Shown: one piece after another, positions 48,600 to 60,489 of the stretch
Layout of the letters: every line of letters begins with the position of its first letter
Numbering within the stretch: position 1 is the first letter of the stretch
Source of the DNA: Tanypteryx hageni
Lineage: Eukaryota > Arthropoda > Insecta > Odonata > Petaluridae
Length of the DNA: 64,000 nucleotides
Assembly (NCBI GenBank): GCA_028673005.1
Contig: CM054116.1
Span: forward strand, 93,082,707-93,146,706
Direction: 5' to 3'
Made by a program: the position numbers and the translations under genes
The notes under the pieces: model-generated
The model's input: the letters and a program-made list of their open reading frames with translations, nothing else
The model's database searches: none
What the model was told of the DNA's origin: nothing

Positions 48600-51500
48600 A
48601 TGTGCTACTACTCACCTGCGCATAGCCCTCTCAATGCATGAATCGTTCCCTTCTCCTCAGAGGCATCCATTCTCCTGCCGGCTATTAACCCTTTTAGCTG
48701 GGAATTGCAATCAAATGCCCTCTCTAATAGAGACCTGGGATCTGCTCGCGGCCGTCCTGGGATGGAGGCTTCGGTCGAGTTATCGGCTCGACCGATCAGT
48801 TGTCCCCTTGGCGGATAGTGGGGTTGGGGAGGGAAAGGAATTCGTTGATTGACTGTTTGGTTGGCGTTTGTTGAATACCACCTCGGCGTGAAGGGGTACT
48901 CTCGGCGATAAAACTTGCGTTAACACTCTCGAGTCAATCTGACTTCCGAGAGCGACTCTTCATGTGATTGAATCATTGAGATTTGAAGGGAGTGATGCTA
49001 ATGAAGATTCCGTGATAATTCTCCCGGAGTTATTTAATCATTGTGCAATTATAATATTTTATCATTAGATGAAATTTTTATTGAAAATAATTACTACAAT
49101 TTTCTAATTAAAAATATTCTTTAACTATGATTTGTAGCTTTCGTTTAGTATTCTTATAAAAGACACCATGTATATAACAATAGATTCGAAGTGTTTCCTT
49201 TAGTTAAAGTTGGCATTAAACTAAAATATGAAATAATTTTTTTCTATTTTTATCATTTTAAGATAGAAATTTTTAACCTCTTTTGGATGTACGCAATAAT
49301 TATGATTTTATCAAACTTATATTTATGGTCAACATGAGTCGCCCACAAGCAAATTGAATGCGATTTCGAGTTTAGACCCCTCTGTATACTCGAGGAAGTT
49401 ATGTCATCCATCCATCCTTCCGTTTCACATTTTCATCCATTCCTGAACTGTTGACTCGTAATTTCGACTCGACAAATAAAAGGCGTGAAAATGAAAAGAA
49501 AAAAATGCCTCACCTCGGGCGTATTCGCTTGTTCCGACCTCCCCAAGTCGAATCTTTTCGTACGCATTGTCCTAAAGGGAGTGGATGTTAGGAAGGAGAT
49601 TCGAAACCTTTAAATAACAAAAGGACGGCAGAAAAAATCGAGGAAGAGACGAGGAGGAGGATTTATTTGAAATTCCGCGGAGAAGGGTAAAAAACAATTG
49701 AAGGAAGGAGGAGAAAAAGAGTAGAGGAGGAGGGAGAATGAGGCCGTTAACCTTTAGCGAAGTGAAAAATGCTGCGTCAATAACTTTGATAGCGGAGGCA
49801 GGGTTAATATTTCTCCCGCCCTCCTTCACGCCCTCTCTCCCATTTCACTCGAACCTTCTCGTTTCGTTCTTAGCGCTACTTTTTTCGGATGCCATTTTGT
49901 GTTTGAGGGCTCGCGAGCGAGTGGTGACCCGTTAGCGACGAGGGGAAGAGTAAGGCGAGCGAAGTAGAGGAAACGGCGTGCAGTACGATCCCGTAGGATA
50001 ATGAATAGATGGTTGTATGTGAAGTTTTGATGAAAACAATGGGGATAGGGCGGAAGCCGTTTCTACGTATTGTAAGCATTGAGAATATCGACATAAAAGT
50101 CATTAAAATGGGACGCTGGATTTTTTCATCCATGACTTTCTGAAGATGCCTTTGTTTTCTGCGAGGGAAATTTTGCTCGCCGAAAGATATTCCTGGCGAT
50201 AATTATGATTAAGTTTTTAAGATTAAAACGACGTATTTTAAATTGCGATATATATAAAAATTAATGGGAGCGACGGTTATCTTCGCTAAATTAAATTTTA
50301 TGAGGCGATATTTAAAGACAGTTTGGAAGTAGTAAAAGAAGCAGTAGTAGTAGTTGAAGAATTAGCTGTGGATAGCATTGACATTTTCTGTTTGTCATAG
50401 TAAACTGCAAGTTGCAGATAATGACATAAATTAAGCAGTTTTGCACGAAAGAATTGTAGTAAAATATCTGTCCCATAGGTAGATAAAAAGCTTGCATTAA
50501 GAGTACATTATGCGATATCATGACATTACATAGGAATCGTAGTTCAGTTGATCATGATCATAATTTCGAAAGTCGCAAAACGATTGAAAAAATCAAATGA
50601 GCATTTCCGCAGCAAAGCAGTCGTCCTCAAAGTCTATACATCTTCCTTGGTTGCTCAGGTTTCTTACCGTTCCTGATGAAAATTATAGATTCCTATATTC
50701 TTTTAATAACATAGAAAGTACTTACTTACAAAAGTTTGAATCACATCATTAAATTTATTAGGATGCAAGAGTTCTTTAAATGATAAGTTAAAAATAATTT
50801 TAGGATGCCACCATCCGATCTTTTCCTACTCTGATTTAAAAAATATACATTTGAGTCTTAACGAAATGTATCTGTTTACTTTTTACAGTTAAGTAAAGTA
50901 ACTTGCAAAATTCAATAATTTTATTTCCCGGCGTTGTAATATAAATTGTGTTTCATTGAAAAAATCGTAGTCTCGCTACTTTGTCTTAAAGCTTCAGCAC
51001 CGTGACATGTTATGCACTAAAGTACGTATACGCTGCCTTTCAAATAAACTGCCGAGTTCAGTGAGAACTTCTCAACTAAACATTCCTACAGGCTGCAAAA
51101 TTAGAGGAAGTTAACCACCGGTGTTGACAAAGACAATCACGGGTAATATATAAGGCTTTCGAGCAACTGTTTAAATGACTCTTTGTATCCAGGGTGATTT
51201 AATTTGCAAAATGCTAAAGGACATAAAAGACTTAATTCTAGGGAAAACTTTGCTAATTCGTGGGAATGTTAAATAATTGATGGCCATTAAAACGAAAATA
51301 GGATGGAATTTAAGTCGTGGTGATGTGTACCAGCGATTAAAACAGCGAATTCGATGACGACTTTACTTCTAACCTTCCAAATTATTAGGGAAATGATATT
51401 ACCTTAGAAGAATTTATATGGTGTAAAAACTTGTACTTTTAAAACGGCTTAATTGCAAATTTTGTCATTTATAGTTGGTACCATTTCCAAAATGGCAATA

Positions 51501-52145
51501 ATGCAACAGCCTCATTCAACCTGCAGTTTCTGTTGTCCCGAGTAATATTATGATTTAAAATTTTAAACTTATGTACGTAGAATTTAATTTTAAATAGTTT
51601 GCTTTCACATTTTGGCGTTTATTTATTCAAGAAAGATCCATAAACATTCAATGATCCTGGCCAATTTGAAGCAGGCACAAAGCGTGTGCCTCTTTATCTC
51701 GAACAAACACTCCGAGCCGAAAGTTTCTAACTGCGAATTTATTCGCGCGAATAATTTGTTTGTACACCCCGAGATAACGTCTTTCAAGGCCCTTCCTTCC
51801 TATTTAAATCGCATGCTATAACAGCGTTCTCCAGACCTCGCTTACCGAGGGGCTCCCTCCATTATGCAGCGGGTGCTCTTGGTGAAAATTTAATTTTCCT
51901 TCGCCAAATACTTTTCACCTTCAGTTAGCGTCTTTTTATTCACGTTTACCTCGTTTATTATTTTCAATTTCCAACGGAGTTGAAGAATTGTCCTTCTAAT
52001 AGCCATTCAAAAAGGTCGAATACACAAAATGCGCCCTTCAGTTACAAAGTAGGCGTCATTGTATACTATTCAACGAAAATTTGAAGGCATTCCCGATGAA
52101 TCGCCGCTTTTGAGGGCTGCTTTGTTCCCGAGATGTGCATCTATT
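48600..52145. other. Intergenic DNA, no recognised gene
   Basis: Unique, AT-rich after about 49000, with a short AGT/CTT stretch near 50330-50350. No element ends found. Confidence 0.5.
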
Positions 52146-52147
52146 AT

Positions 52148-52218
52148 TCCCTACCTTTTTATGGCTAATACGTAGACATGGTTTCTCAATTTTATTTCAG
52201 CCATACGGCGAGCTCGAT
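52148..52218 (+). repeat. Short dispersed sequence, second copy
   Basis: Partner of 9806-9876 (TTTTTATGGCTA, ATTTCAGCCATA, GGCGAGCTCGAT). It lies just left of the second PLE insertion. Confidence 0.45.
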
Positions 52219-52321
52219 AAATCTGTTTTGAATCCCATTGGAAGTATCAGTGATGTGCAAGTAATGATCTTAAACTTAAACCTGCTTTCTACTCCCGTTA
52301 ACTTTTCCAAATTATTCATTA

Positions 52322-53606
52322 ACTAGAGGAATCACCCGTTGAACATCAACGGGACTTTGTAGTGTGATTTAAATTTAACTTCTGAGGGGTGTGCGTGTGA
52401 AAATTTTATATATAGACACACACAGACTTTACTGTTGATATATGCAACGGGTAATTGCGATAGTAAGAAGTTGTTAGTAAAATTAAAATAAAAACAGAAA
52501 TATTCGGAAAAAAAATTTAAAGATTCATATATTATGTTCCAAAAAATCTCGTAGTATTTTTTATGAACAATATTTCTTGTGTAGAAACGACCAACTCTCA
52601 TCTTTCCTTGTCCATAACTTTCTAAGATCTTCGCTCTGATGTCTTCTAAACGTTTAGCTATGAAAAAGGCGACTGAATACAGGCTCTGGTAAATATAAAC
52701 CTACTTACTTGAAAGTTTGTCCTTGATCCTTATTAATGGTCATAGCAAACGCTAATCGAATGGGGAACATACCCATTTACGTACAAATCACCCGACGCGT
52801 CGGGAGATAATTGGTCGCCCAAGTATGTTTACATTGAATAAAGACTTGGTGCTTTCCCAGCGTATTTGATGGGTGAAGCTTAAAACACCTCAAATTCCAA
52901 CAGTTTCGAAGAAGAAAATAAGAGAAGTTAAAATGTAAGAATTAGCATGAAAAAAACCTGAGCTGGCTGGGAATCACCATATGAAAAAATATGAGCGCAA
53001 AGGGTTAAAGGCTGCTACTTTTACATTAATATAAATGAGCTTTTATAGGTTATCTGAATTTATTTACGTTGCTATCTATTACATTTGACGTTGCTACAAC
53101 AATAATTTCGATGTTTCATAAAACTTAACGCAATTATTTCGTCTATTTGAAGGCTTAATAGACGCTAATTCAATCGGAGGCAACAATGTGGGTCGCCTTG
53201 ACAACACCCGGAAAGAGTACGAAAAAGTTATAAAATTTCGAAAAGAAATGCATGTTTCTGACAAATTGTTCCGTGTAACATCTAAAAATTGCAAAAATAA
53301 GATATATCATAGTTTTATCCATCGAATAAAATAAAAACGGGAAAATTTGGTCCATATTTACATATTTTAATGACTGAATCAAATAAACCTTACACCTTGA
53401 AAAATCGAAAATCCCGTGTAAACTTATGGGAAAATATAATTGTCTCCCGGAGTCGAATCCTGGACTTTTTCCGGGGTGTTTGATTTTTCTAGAGACCACC
53501 TCATGGGGGATTAACGATTGTGAAAGTTTCAGCTCTTAATTCTATTGCGAAATGCCCAAAACTACTGAGAGAGACAGACGGACACTTGAAAATTATTATA
53601 TAAGGA
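52322..53606 (-). mobile_element. Helitron nested in PLE copy 2
   Basis: A 1,285-base element on the minus strand with every canonical Helitron end. The 5' end is TCCTTATATAATAA. The 3' end has a perfect 8-bp hairpin CCCGTTGA-TGT-TCAACGGG (52335-52353), eight spacer bases, then CTAGT. The host base before the TC is A and after the CTAGT is T, with no target duplication. The uninterrupted PLE copy at 29300-29325 gives the empty-site structure and confirms the boundaries to within one base. It retains the end of the helicase gene, so it is a deleted autonomous copy and not a typical short derivative. Confidence 0.95.
52440..52768 (-). pseudogene. Helitron helicase (Pif1-like) C-terminal remnant
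   Basis: On the minus strand, from about 52768 leftwards, the sequence encodes PIRLAFAMTINKDQGQTFK, the Pif1/Helitron helicase motif containing the conserved TINKxQGQT. It is followed by VGLYLPEPVF. After a small deletion and frame change near 52680 it continues as KRLEDIRAKI, then GKMRVGRFYTRNIVHKKYY. The HGQLYVALSR segment normally found after VF is missing. In intact Helitrons this domain unwinds DNA during rolling-circle transposition and sits C-terminal to a HUH Rep domain. No Rep motif is visible here. The 89-residue frame at 52332-52601 is its last part. Confidence 0.85.
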
Positions 53607-53893
53607 TGCTAAAGACCCGATACAGTTGTCATTAAGAAGTGGTGTATATAAACTTGCTTGTGATGATTGCGGAGCGGTCTACATTGGCCAAACGGGGAGG
53701 AGTTTTGACAAGAAGATTAAGGAGCATAAGCGATACTTCCGGTTAAATAATTTGAATTCTCAATTTTAAACCTCAATCATCACAGTTCCTTAACTCTAAA
53801 TTCCTCCACTTGGAAATTAAAGGTCGCAAACTGGATACTCTTGAACAGCTAGAGATAATTATTTGTGAAGACTCGCTTCTCTTAAATTAATAC
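53607..53893 (+). pseudogene. PLE GIY-YIG endonuclease remnant (copy 2)
   Basis: It encodes the same domain as copy 1: SGVYKLACDDCG, VYIGQTGRSF, KEHKRYF, then the identical premature TAA after NLNSQF. The remaining KGRKLDTLEQLEII lies in another frame and ends at about 53892. The RT linker upstream is separated from it by the Helitron. Substitutions relative to copy 1 are few and mostly silent. Non-functional. Confidence 0.88.
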
Positions 53894-54153
53894 CTTTTCC
53901 ACAATCATTCTTCTCTATTTAGCTTACCGGATATTTTGTAAATACTTTGTATCTTTGTTGTCTTTGGCCCTTTTACCAAGAATTTGTAACATTTATAACT
54001 TTTGTAACTTTATTTTGCATCCGCCTTCCTTTTCCAACCCCTTCCTTTCCCTAACCGTTTCTTTAATTTCCTTCCATTCGTTTTCTGTCTACCTCCTCCT
54101 GTCTCCCCCCCTTTTTTCCCTATAAATATAGAACGATTTTTATAATTTATAAC

Positions 54154-54185
54154 CTGATGATGCTACGATCGTAGTGAAACCGGTC
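54154..54185 (+). ncRNA. Hammerhead-ribozyme-like motif of PLE copy 2
   Basis: Core CTGATGA (54154-54160), stem GCTAC-GATC-GTAGT with the same extra T, GAAA (54176-54179), then CCGGTC. It is identical to copy 1 over the motif; the sequence after the cleavage site differs (GTGCC instead of GTTTA). Confidence 0.7.
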
Positions 54186-54244
54186 GTGCCAAATAAATTT
54201 GTGGAAGTGACAAAGTTCTTTCTTTTTCTCAATGATCTTACTGT

Positions 54245-57235
54245 TTACGGAAAACTAAAATGCGTAAAGACGCAGTCGGTAACAGTTTTCTTCTGGCATT
54301 CAACTGGAGTTCATGTTGTCCTGATAATGTAACAAAGTGTGCCATATCTTGAGCATTAAACTGCAATTCATTGATATTGTTGAAATAATATTTCATACGC
54401 GAGTTCCGTAGAAAAATTAATTCATAAGATACAATCATGTTTACACTTTGATATCTACATAAACGTGTTTGTTACATAATTCTACGCTTCTTTAATACAT
54501 AATCAAACAAGAGCTACGGAGAAAAAATCCTGGGGCAGGAGTCAGACTTTTCCCGTTTTTATTATTTATCAGCTACAGAAAAAGCATGTTCAAATCTTAA
54601 TGAATATTAAACATATGCCTAATTCATCAATATTTAGTTGTTTAAACAAATATTACGGAAGAAATTATTAAGAAATATTACCAAAATTACTGAAATTCGT
54701 CAAGTAAAACAAAAACATTTTCCTCCATTAAGAATAAAACAGCCAAAGAACATATATTCCGTCTCTTTTCATTACCTAAATGGCTTCGCAAGGATCTTTG
54801 ACTTCTCGCTTTCCCTTTCTCTCTCTCTCTTCCTTTCCTCTGCAAAACTCGCTCCGGCCTCTATACGGAGCCTTACCCTTTGGTACAGACGGGAGAAGTC
54901 CTCAAACTCTCCCTTCTTCCATAGCTCTTTCCCTTCTCTCTCTCTCTCGCCATTTTATTCTCCCCTTTTCTCTCTGCATCTAGTTCTGTTCCTAGGTCTC
55001 CTTTCCTATTCACTAAGTTTCCCTTTCGCTATCTCTGCACTAAACCACTCACCTCGACCTCTTATCTTTTCTCCTACTTGGCCGAATCTCTCCTTTCCAT
55101 CTACCCTACCATATTTTTACGTCTGCCTTGAACTTACATTATTTCCTCCTATTTTTCTCCTCCTATTTTTCTCCTCCTATTCTAGTCCTTACATGCCTTT
55201 ACTCTTTTCTTCTTCTACTTCACCTATTTCCCTTTCGTTCTTCACTCAGTATTTCTCGATCCCTCCTTATTTCTCCTCCACTCGTCTTCGTGATTTTTTA
55301 TTTCCTTCCATTCTCTCCTAAATATTTAATCTTCTTAACCTCCGTCTCTCTTTATCTTTCCATTCAGATCTTCTTCCTTTCACTCTCTCTCTCTCTCTCT
55401 ATTTCTCTCACTCAGATGGCAAATGAGACACGCGTTCCGAGAGAAAGAGGCAGAAGATAGAAGAGATGCAAGTAAACGAAGAGCGAGAGGAAGGATGAGG
55501 GGAAGAGGGAGTGAAAGAGTGAGAGAGAGGGTGAGAATAACCGCTCGATAAGCACGTTGGACCAACCCTGGAACGCTGTACGAGGTCCTGAGTGATGCGC
55601 CGTCATGCAAAGTATGGAGGGGAAAAGGTGGTAGAAAAGAGAGAGAGGGAAAGGGAGGGGGTGGAGATGTGAAATGAGTGAGGTCAAGTACGTAGGAGGA
55701 TGGAGGTCACGAAGATGTGTGTGGGTGTGTCTGTTTGGGAGGCTGAGAGGTGAGGGAGAGAGAGAGACGGAAGGAAGGGACGATGCTGGAGATGAGTCAG
55801 AGGGCACGAAAGGCATTGAAGGGGAGTGGCGAGGTGAGAAGTCGGGTTGGGAGGATTTAGAGGAGTCGGGATCGGTTATAAAAGTAACACGGTGGCGGGG
55901 GATAAGTAGGGGGAGGGAGAAAGGTTGGGAACGAGTGGGAGGAGGTAGAGAGAGAGAGAGAGAGAGGCGGCGTAGTGTGTTGCTGAATGTTGGGTTGGGA
56001 TGGTGCGCGGCGGCGGTGGAAGGGGGGAGCGTAAGAGGGGCGGGGGGGAGAAGGAGCGGCTGGCGATTTCATTTTTTCTGCGCGTTTTTCTCCGCGAGAG
56101 ACGAGCGAAAAAAAACCAGTGTGACAGTCTTCGTGTCCCGTGTAGCTTACTGAGTACGGGATGAAAAATAAAGGGAGGGAGAGAGAGAGAGAGGGTAGAG
56201 TGATGAAAAGGTGGTACTCTCCGCTTCGTTTTTGTTTGTCTTTCTCTCTCGTATTTTTTTTTAATTGGTGGCGTGAGTGGCCGCGAGATTCTTCCTTGCC
56301 CCATCTCATCTCTCTCTCTCTCACTTCTGCGGGGAAGGAGTGGGAGTAGGAGGAGATGAGGAAAAGAACGGCGGGTGAAACGTAAAAGGGAACGGTAAAA
56401 GAAACGTAAAGAGAACGGTATAGGAAACGTTAAATGGAAAGTGTCTCGATCCCGCTTCTCTCTCTGACCTTTCATTATCCTTCGCACCGCGCGATACGCA
56501 CAAACACAACTCCCATTTTGATGAATTCAAGAAGGCGGAATGGTTTTTGGCAGGGACAGAAGGATCCACGAGGACGCGGAGATGAGGAGGAAACAGCTGC
56601 GGAAAAGGAAAGGGAGAGAGAGAGAGAAGTGGTTGGTGAAAATTGGAGACGAGTAGTTTGATGGCGAAATTTCCGGGAAGACGATGAAAGCTGGTGCAGA
56701 TAAGAGAAAATGAGAAGAACAGTTATTCCGTCTTCATTTTGGGCGAGTTGCAAAATATACAATCTTCCCCTCCATCTCTGAAGCTCTGAAGTACAAAATA
56801 CGGTGCGATGCGAGTGATAAAACGGATGAAAAAATATTAATATACCCAAAGAAAAAACATCAAAGCGGGAAATTACGAAAATACTTCTGCAAGAAGGGGA
56901 TGTAAAATATCTGCGAAGATTTATGAAAAGATTTGAGAGGAATACGATAGTGAGGCACTTACACTGACGTACATATGTATATGGACTCACAGATTCATAT
57001 AAATAGCTTAATCTAAACGTTATTTCATATACAAGTCATTAAAATAAGAAAAGTATTCTCAAAATATGGCTTAAATGAGATATGCGCAGTATATACATAC
57101 ATTTCCTTCGAGTATAGAGCATACGAGACGAGGAGAACAACAAGATAGGAAAGATGCACACATCATGCGCGCATACCTGCGAGGCAGAGGAGTTCTTTAC
57201 GATTTATACAATCATGTCAAAAAAGATAAATATTA
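54245..57235. other. Intergenic DNA with a pyrimidine block followed by a purine block
   Basis: From 54800 to 55415 the plus strand is pyrimidine-rich; from 55436 to 56030 it is purine-rich, including (GA)n at 55945-55968. At 56165-56200 (GA) and 56300-56325 (CT) the order is reversed. Frames of 110-230 residues here are Ser/Leu/Phe- or Arg/Glu-rich artefacts. The GC-rich patch at 55980-56150 could be regulatory, but no gene is attached to it. Confidence 0.5.
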
Positions 57236-57246
57236 ATGGTTTAGTG

Positions 57247-57694
57247 CTGTGGTGAGCAATCTTTTCTATTTGGTGGGCCACATTGGTGGCAGTGAAGCCT
57301 TTGGTGAGCCGCATTGAAAATTTTCAATTGCTTGGCGGACTGCATTAAAGTTAAATCGGAAGCTAGAGTTTCCTAGGCACCATATGAGTGAAAATAAATT
57401 TATAATTAGGTTTTTAGGGTTAACATTACAATATTAAGAATCATGATGGAATTCAATCTTAGAAATACCTTTGAAAATAGGTCTAAAACTTATTTGAATT
57501 GAGATACTATATTTATTAAGGAATCTCAAATCAATGCTAGACATTTTAACAGGTTTTGCTAAGTATAAAATAACGTTTGGTGGGTAAATCAAAATTTAAA
57601 AAGTTTTGAAAACTGCAAAACACCGGTTGGTGGGCCGCATGAAATTGCCAAGAGAGCCGCATCCGGCCCGCGGACTACAGGTTGGGCATCCCTG
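57247..57694. mobile_element. hAT-type MITE (GGGCCGC family)
   Basis: The left end, CTGTGGTGAGCAATCTT, is a mutated form of CAGGGGTGGGCAACC seen at 61985. The right end reads CAGGGATGCCCAACCTG on the other strand, just outside GCGGGCCGGATGC. Flanks GTTTAGTG and ACTTAGTA agree at five of eight bases. Internally it aligns with 61985-62424 (GGCACCATATGA, GATGGAATTCA, CTTAGAAATACC). Confidence 0.85.
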
Positions 57695-57704
57695 ACTTAG
57701 TATA

Positions 57705-59455
57705 TTGTCTAAGAACTTTTATGCCAAAGAAATGTCGAATTTTTTATTCATCGATTTATTTCCTAATCGGTTGTACGTAATAAAGCTGTTCCCGATCGAC
57801 AACTGTTTAAAACTTACCTCACTCGAACAGTAATACTATAATCTTTATGTTCACGCTCATTCCTTCATTGTAAATTACCCATTTATTTTTACTAGCAAAC
57901 ACTGTGTATACGTACATATAGTTATTTACGTTCATTTCTTCGTCGTAGATAATCCATTTCCCTTCATTTACCAAACGTTCCGTGCGCACGAAAAAAAATT
58001 AAATTAATTAGTTATATACAGCAGATAATGTTTAATTCAGTTACCACGAAGGTTGTTTTCGTTGATAACAATTAAAAACACAGGAAACAGTTTCTAAGTT
58101 CAAAGTGAATTATGACTTTCTCGTTTAATTATCTTGAAAAGGTTACTCCTTCGATAAAAATGTACCGAACAAAACATATGCTACTTGCTTAGTTCTACAA
58201 ATTTTGTTTAAAGATTTTTGTTATAAGTGATATTTTACGAGATATAAAGAAATGTTCATTTTTCGTCACCAGCTAAGTGGCACTCCCGATCAGACTACGT
58301 ATATGTTTTCCTTTGCCCATATGTCCTAAATACCAAATTTGATGAACATCCGCCCAGTAGTTTCGCAGATGAAACATGCGGACGGACGGACATGACGGGA
58401 CCATAAGGCGTTCTTTATTTACTTTTTGTAAAAAACGTCTAAAAAGCAGGAAAACAGAATAGCGGGGAATGCAGGTTTTTCAAAATGTAAATGAGGGAAA
58501 ACTAAAAAAAGCATACGGAGCAGAGAGAGAGAGAGAGAGATGGCGCTAAGGGGAACGAAGAGGGCGAGAACTGATGAGAGAAGAGAGACGTAGGATTTCA
58601 CGAGTGTAAATATTGGATTTGAAAATGGAGAAGTAAATAGGAATATGAGATAAGAGAGGAGATGGAGAGAGAGAGAGAGCCGAAAGCGCAGAGGAAATTG
58701 GGAGTTGACACAGAATAAGAGCGAATATTGGTATGGGAAAGGTGGACAGAGACTAATGAAGAGGTACTTCTGTTAGAGAATAAGTTATCGCGATGGTGCA
58801 AGGTAAAGCAAGGGAGGTGAGGCGCCTCGAATTACCGACGACAAAATGAAGGAAGCGAAAATGGAATTGATAAAGATGGCCGTTTCTTCGAAACCCAATC
58901 GACTCGACCCTTTTTAAAACCCATCCATAACACCTGCGTAAAATCCCTCTGCATTCATGCCGTCTTCAAATGCCCTCCTCCAAAAACATATCCTCTACTC
59001 AAAGAGACTCGTTTGGTCGCCATCCTTCATTTATCGTCGTCCATCTTATTCCCCCAACCGCCTTCCTACCTATTTCCTTGCTGCTATGTCTGCCAAAGAA
59101 ATGGGCGCATACGCAATATGAAGTCGAATACATTCACGACATTCTAAAACAAAATACACATGTATAAGAAATTGTGCGAAAAAAGTTAGAATAGTTTAGG
59201 TAAAACATTAAAAAGCGACATAAAAGGGAAAAATGCATACTCACAAATATGCATCGATGCGCACTTGAAAAATTCAGACCGGAAATTTATAAAATTGCGT
59301 GAGGTTCGAATAAGTTTTTACTGCCCGTAAAATAACCAAAAACATCCTGGAAACTGAATGAAAATCCAAGAATGATCCACCAAACACCAAAAAAAAAAAA
59401 CGTTCGCAGCTAAGTGGGACTGATAAATGGTTGTTATGACGAAAGAAGAACAAAA
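57705..59455. other. Intergenic DNA
   Basis: At 58265-58400 a stretch with AAATTTGATGAACATCCG, GTAGTTTCGCAGATGAAAC and GACGGACGGACATGACGG resembles degenerate dispersed-element ends, but no boundary was found. Otherwise nothing recognised. Confidence 0.45.
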
Positions 59456-59457
59456 CA

Positions 59458-60486
59458 AGTAGAGATGTACACGGGTTACCCGTGGTACAGAAGTGCTTTT
59501 CGTCAAATTCGCCGTAGTATAATCGTATACTAATATATTAGCTTTGAAATCAGAAAATTATTTTTCCCTATATTGTGGCAACCCTGCTTTTTAGATCCGT
59601 TTTAAACATGTTCATTTCGTTTTGTCATTCTATACTCTCCCTACAAATGAAATTTCTTTTAAATCCGTTCAGCCAATACCTTCGAAATTAATTGTTACAG
59701 ACAAATTCTAACTTTGATATTGTGTTAGCCCTGTTAGTCGACCCTGTTTGAATATATTAATTTTGTTATTTATTTATATAAAGATTATAGTATACATCAT
59801 ATTTGATTAAAATCCATGCCGTCAGTTCTCTAGAATTACGTTTAAAAAGAAATATTATTTTAATTTTTATTGTGGTAGCCCTGCTCTTTAGCTCCGCTTT
59901 TAACATCTTGATTTCATTATGGTATGTTTTATATATCTTATATACAAAATTTAATTGAAATCCTTTTGGCCAATTCCTTCCAACTCCATAATTACCGAAA
60001 AGATTACTTTGTAATTGTGGCACCCCTGTTTAGATGATTCAGTCTAAATATGCTATTATGGTTAAATATGTATGTGTACATTATAAATATTATAATTCGG
60101 TTCAAATTGATGCAGGCATTTCAACACAAATATTTGTAAAAATAATGTTTTTTTATTTCTTGTATTGTGGCAGCCCTGCTTTCTATATCTACATTAAACA
60201 TCTTGATTTTGTTTTCCTAAGTTACATGCCTTTCTACAAAATTTCATTGAAATCAGTTTGGCCAATTCCTTCCAAATTCATAATTACCGAAAAGATTACT
60301 TTGTAATTGTGGCACCGCTGCAGAGTTGATCTGGTCGAAATATGCCATTTTGGTCCTATATTTATGTGAAGATTCAATGTACCAAATTTACTTGAAATCG
60401 GTTAAGCCAATTCTTTCCTGATATATGCGTATGGACGGACATCACGAAGATAATAGTGCTTTTCAGCAATGACGAAGAGCACAAAA
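59458..60486 (-). mobile_element. HINE/DINE-1-like element, copy 2 (inverted relative to copy 1)
   Basis: It carries the same sub-terminal inverted repeats (59492-59504 and about 60471-60482), the same internal roughly 146-base units with GTGGCANCCCTG, and the same hairpin CACGGG-TTA-CCCGTG (59470-59484) followed after seven bases by CTACT instead of CTAAT. It is diverged from copy 1, so the family is not very recent. Confidence 0.72.
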
Positions 60487-60489
60487 AAT

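Larger units (their letters stand above)
52273..54230 (+). mobile_element. Penelope-like element copy 2 with nested Helitron and 10-bp TSD
   Basis: Without the Helitron this PLE is about 673 bases. It matches copy 1 at 29265-29940 almost throughout, and includes the GIY-YIG remnant, the pyrimidine-rich 3'UTR and the hammerhead-like end. AATGATCTTA flanks it at 52263-52272 and 54231-54240. Unlike copy 1 it has no inverted arm. It is interrupted at 52322-53606 by the Helitron, so the PLE arrived first. Confidence 0.92.

Noticed and set aside
47734..48852. 372-residue and overlapping 295-residue open frames
   Set aside because: They translate CTCTACCT repeats in two phases into near-identical Leu/Ser/Tyr strings. 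This is composition, not coding constraint.
53440..53480. tRNA-like box B (GATTCGACTCC on the minus strand)
   Set aside because: No box A or tRNA fold at the expected distance. It lies inside the Helitron's non-coding half.
54638..55321. 227-residue frame and neighbouring 100-200-residue frames to 56990
   Set aside because: They run through paired pyrimidine and purine tracts. The residues are almost only Ser, Leu, Phe and Pro, or Arg, Glu and Gly.
58265..58400. Possible Helitron-like fragment with GACGGACGGACA
   Set aside because: No hairpin plus CTRRT end and no matching partner in the window, so I mentioned it only in the intergenic note.
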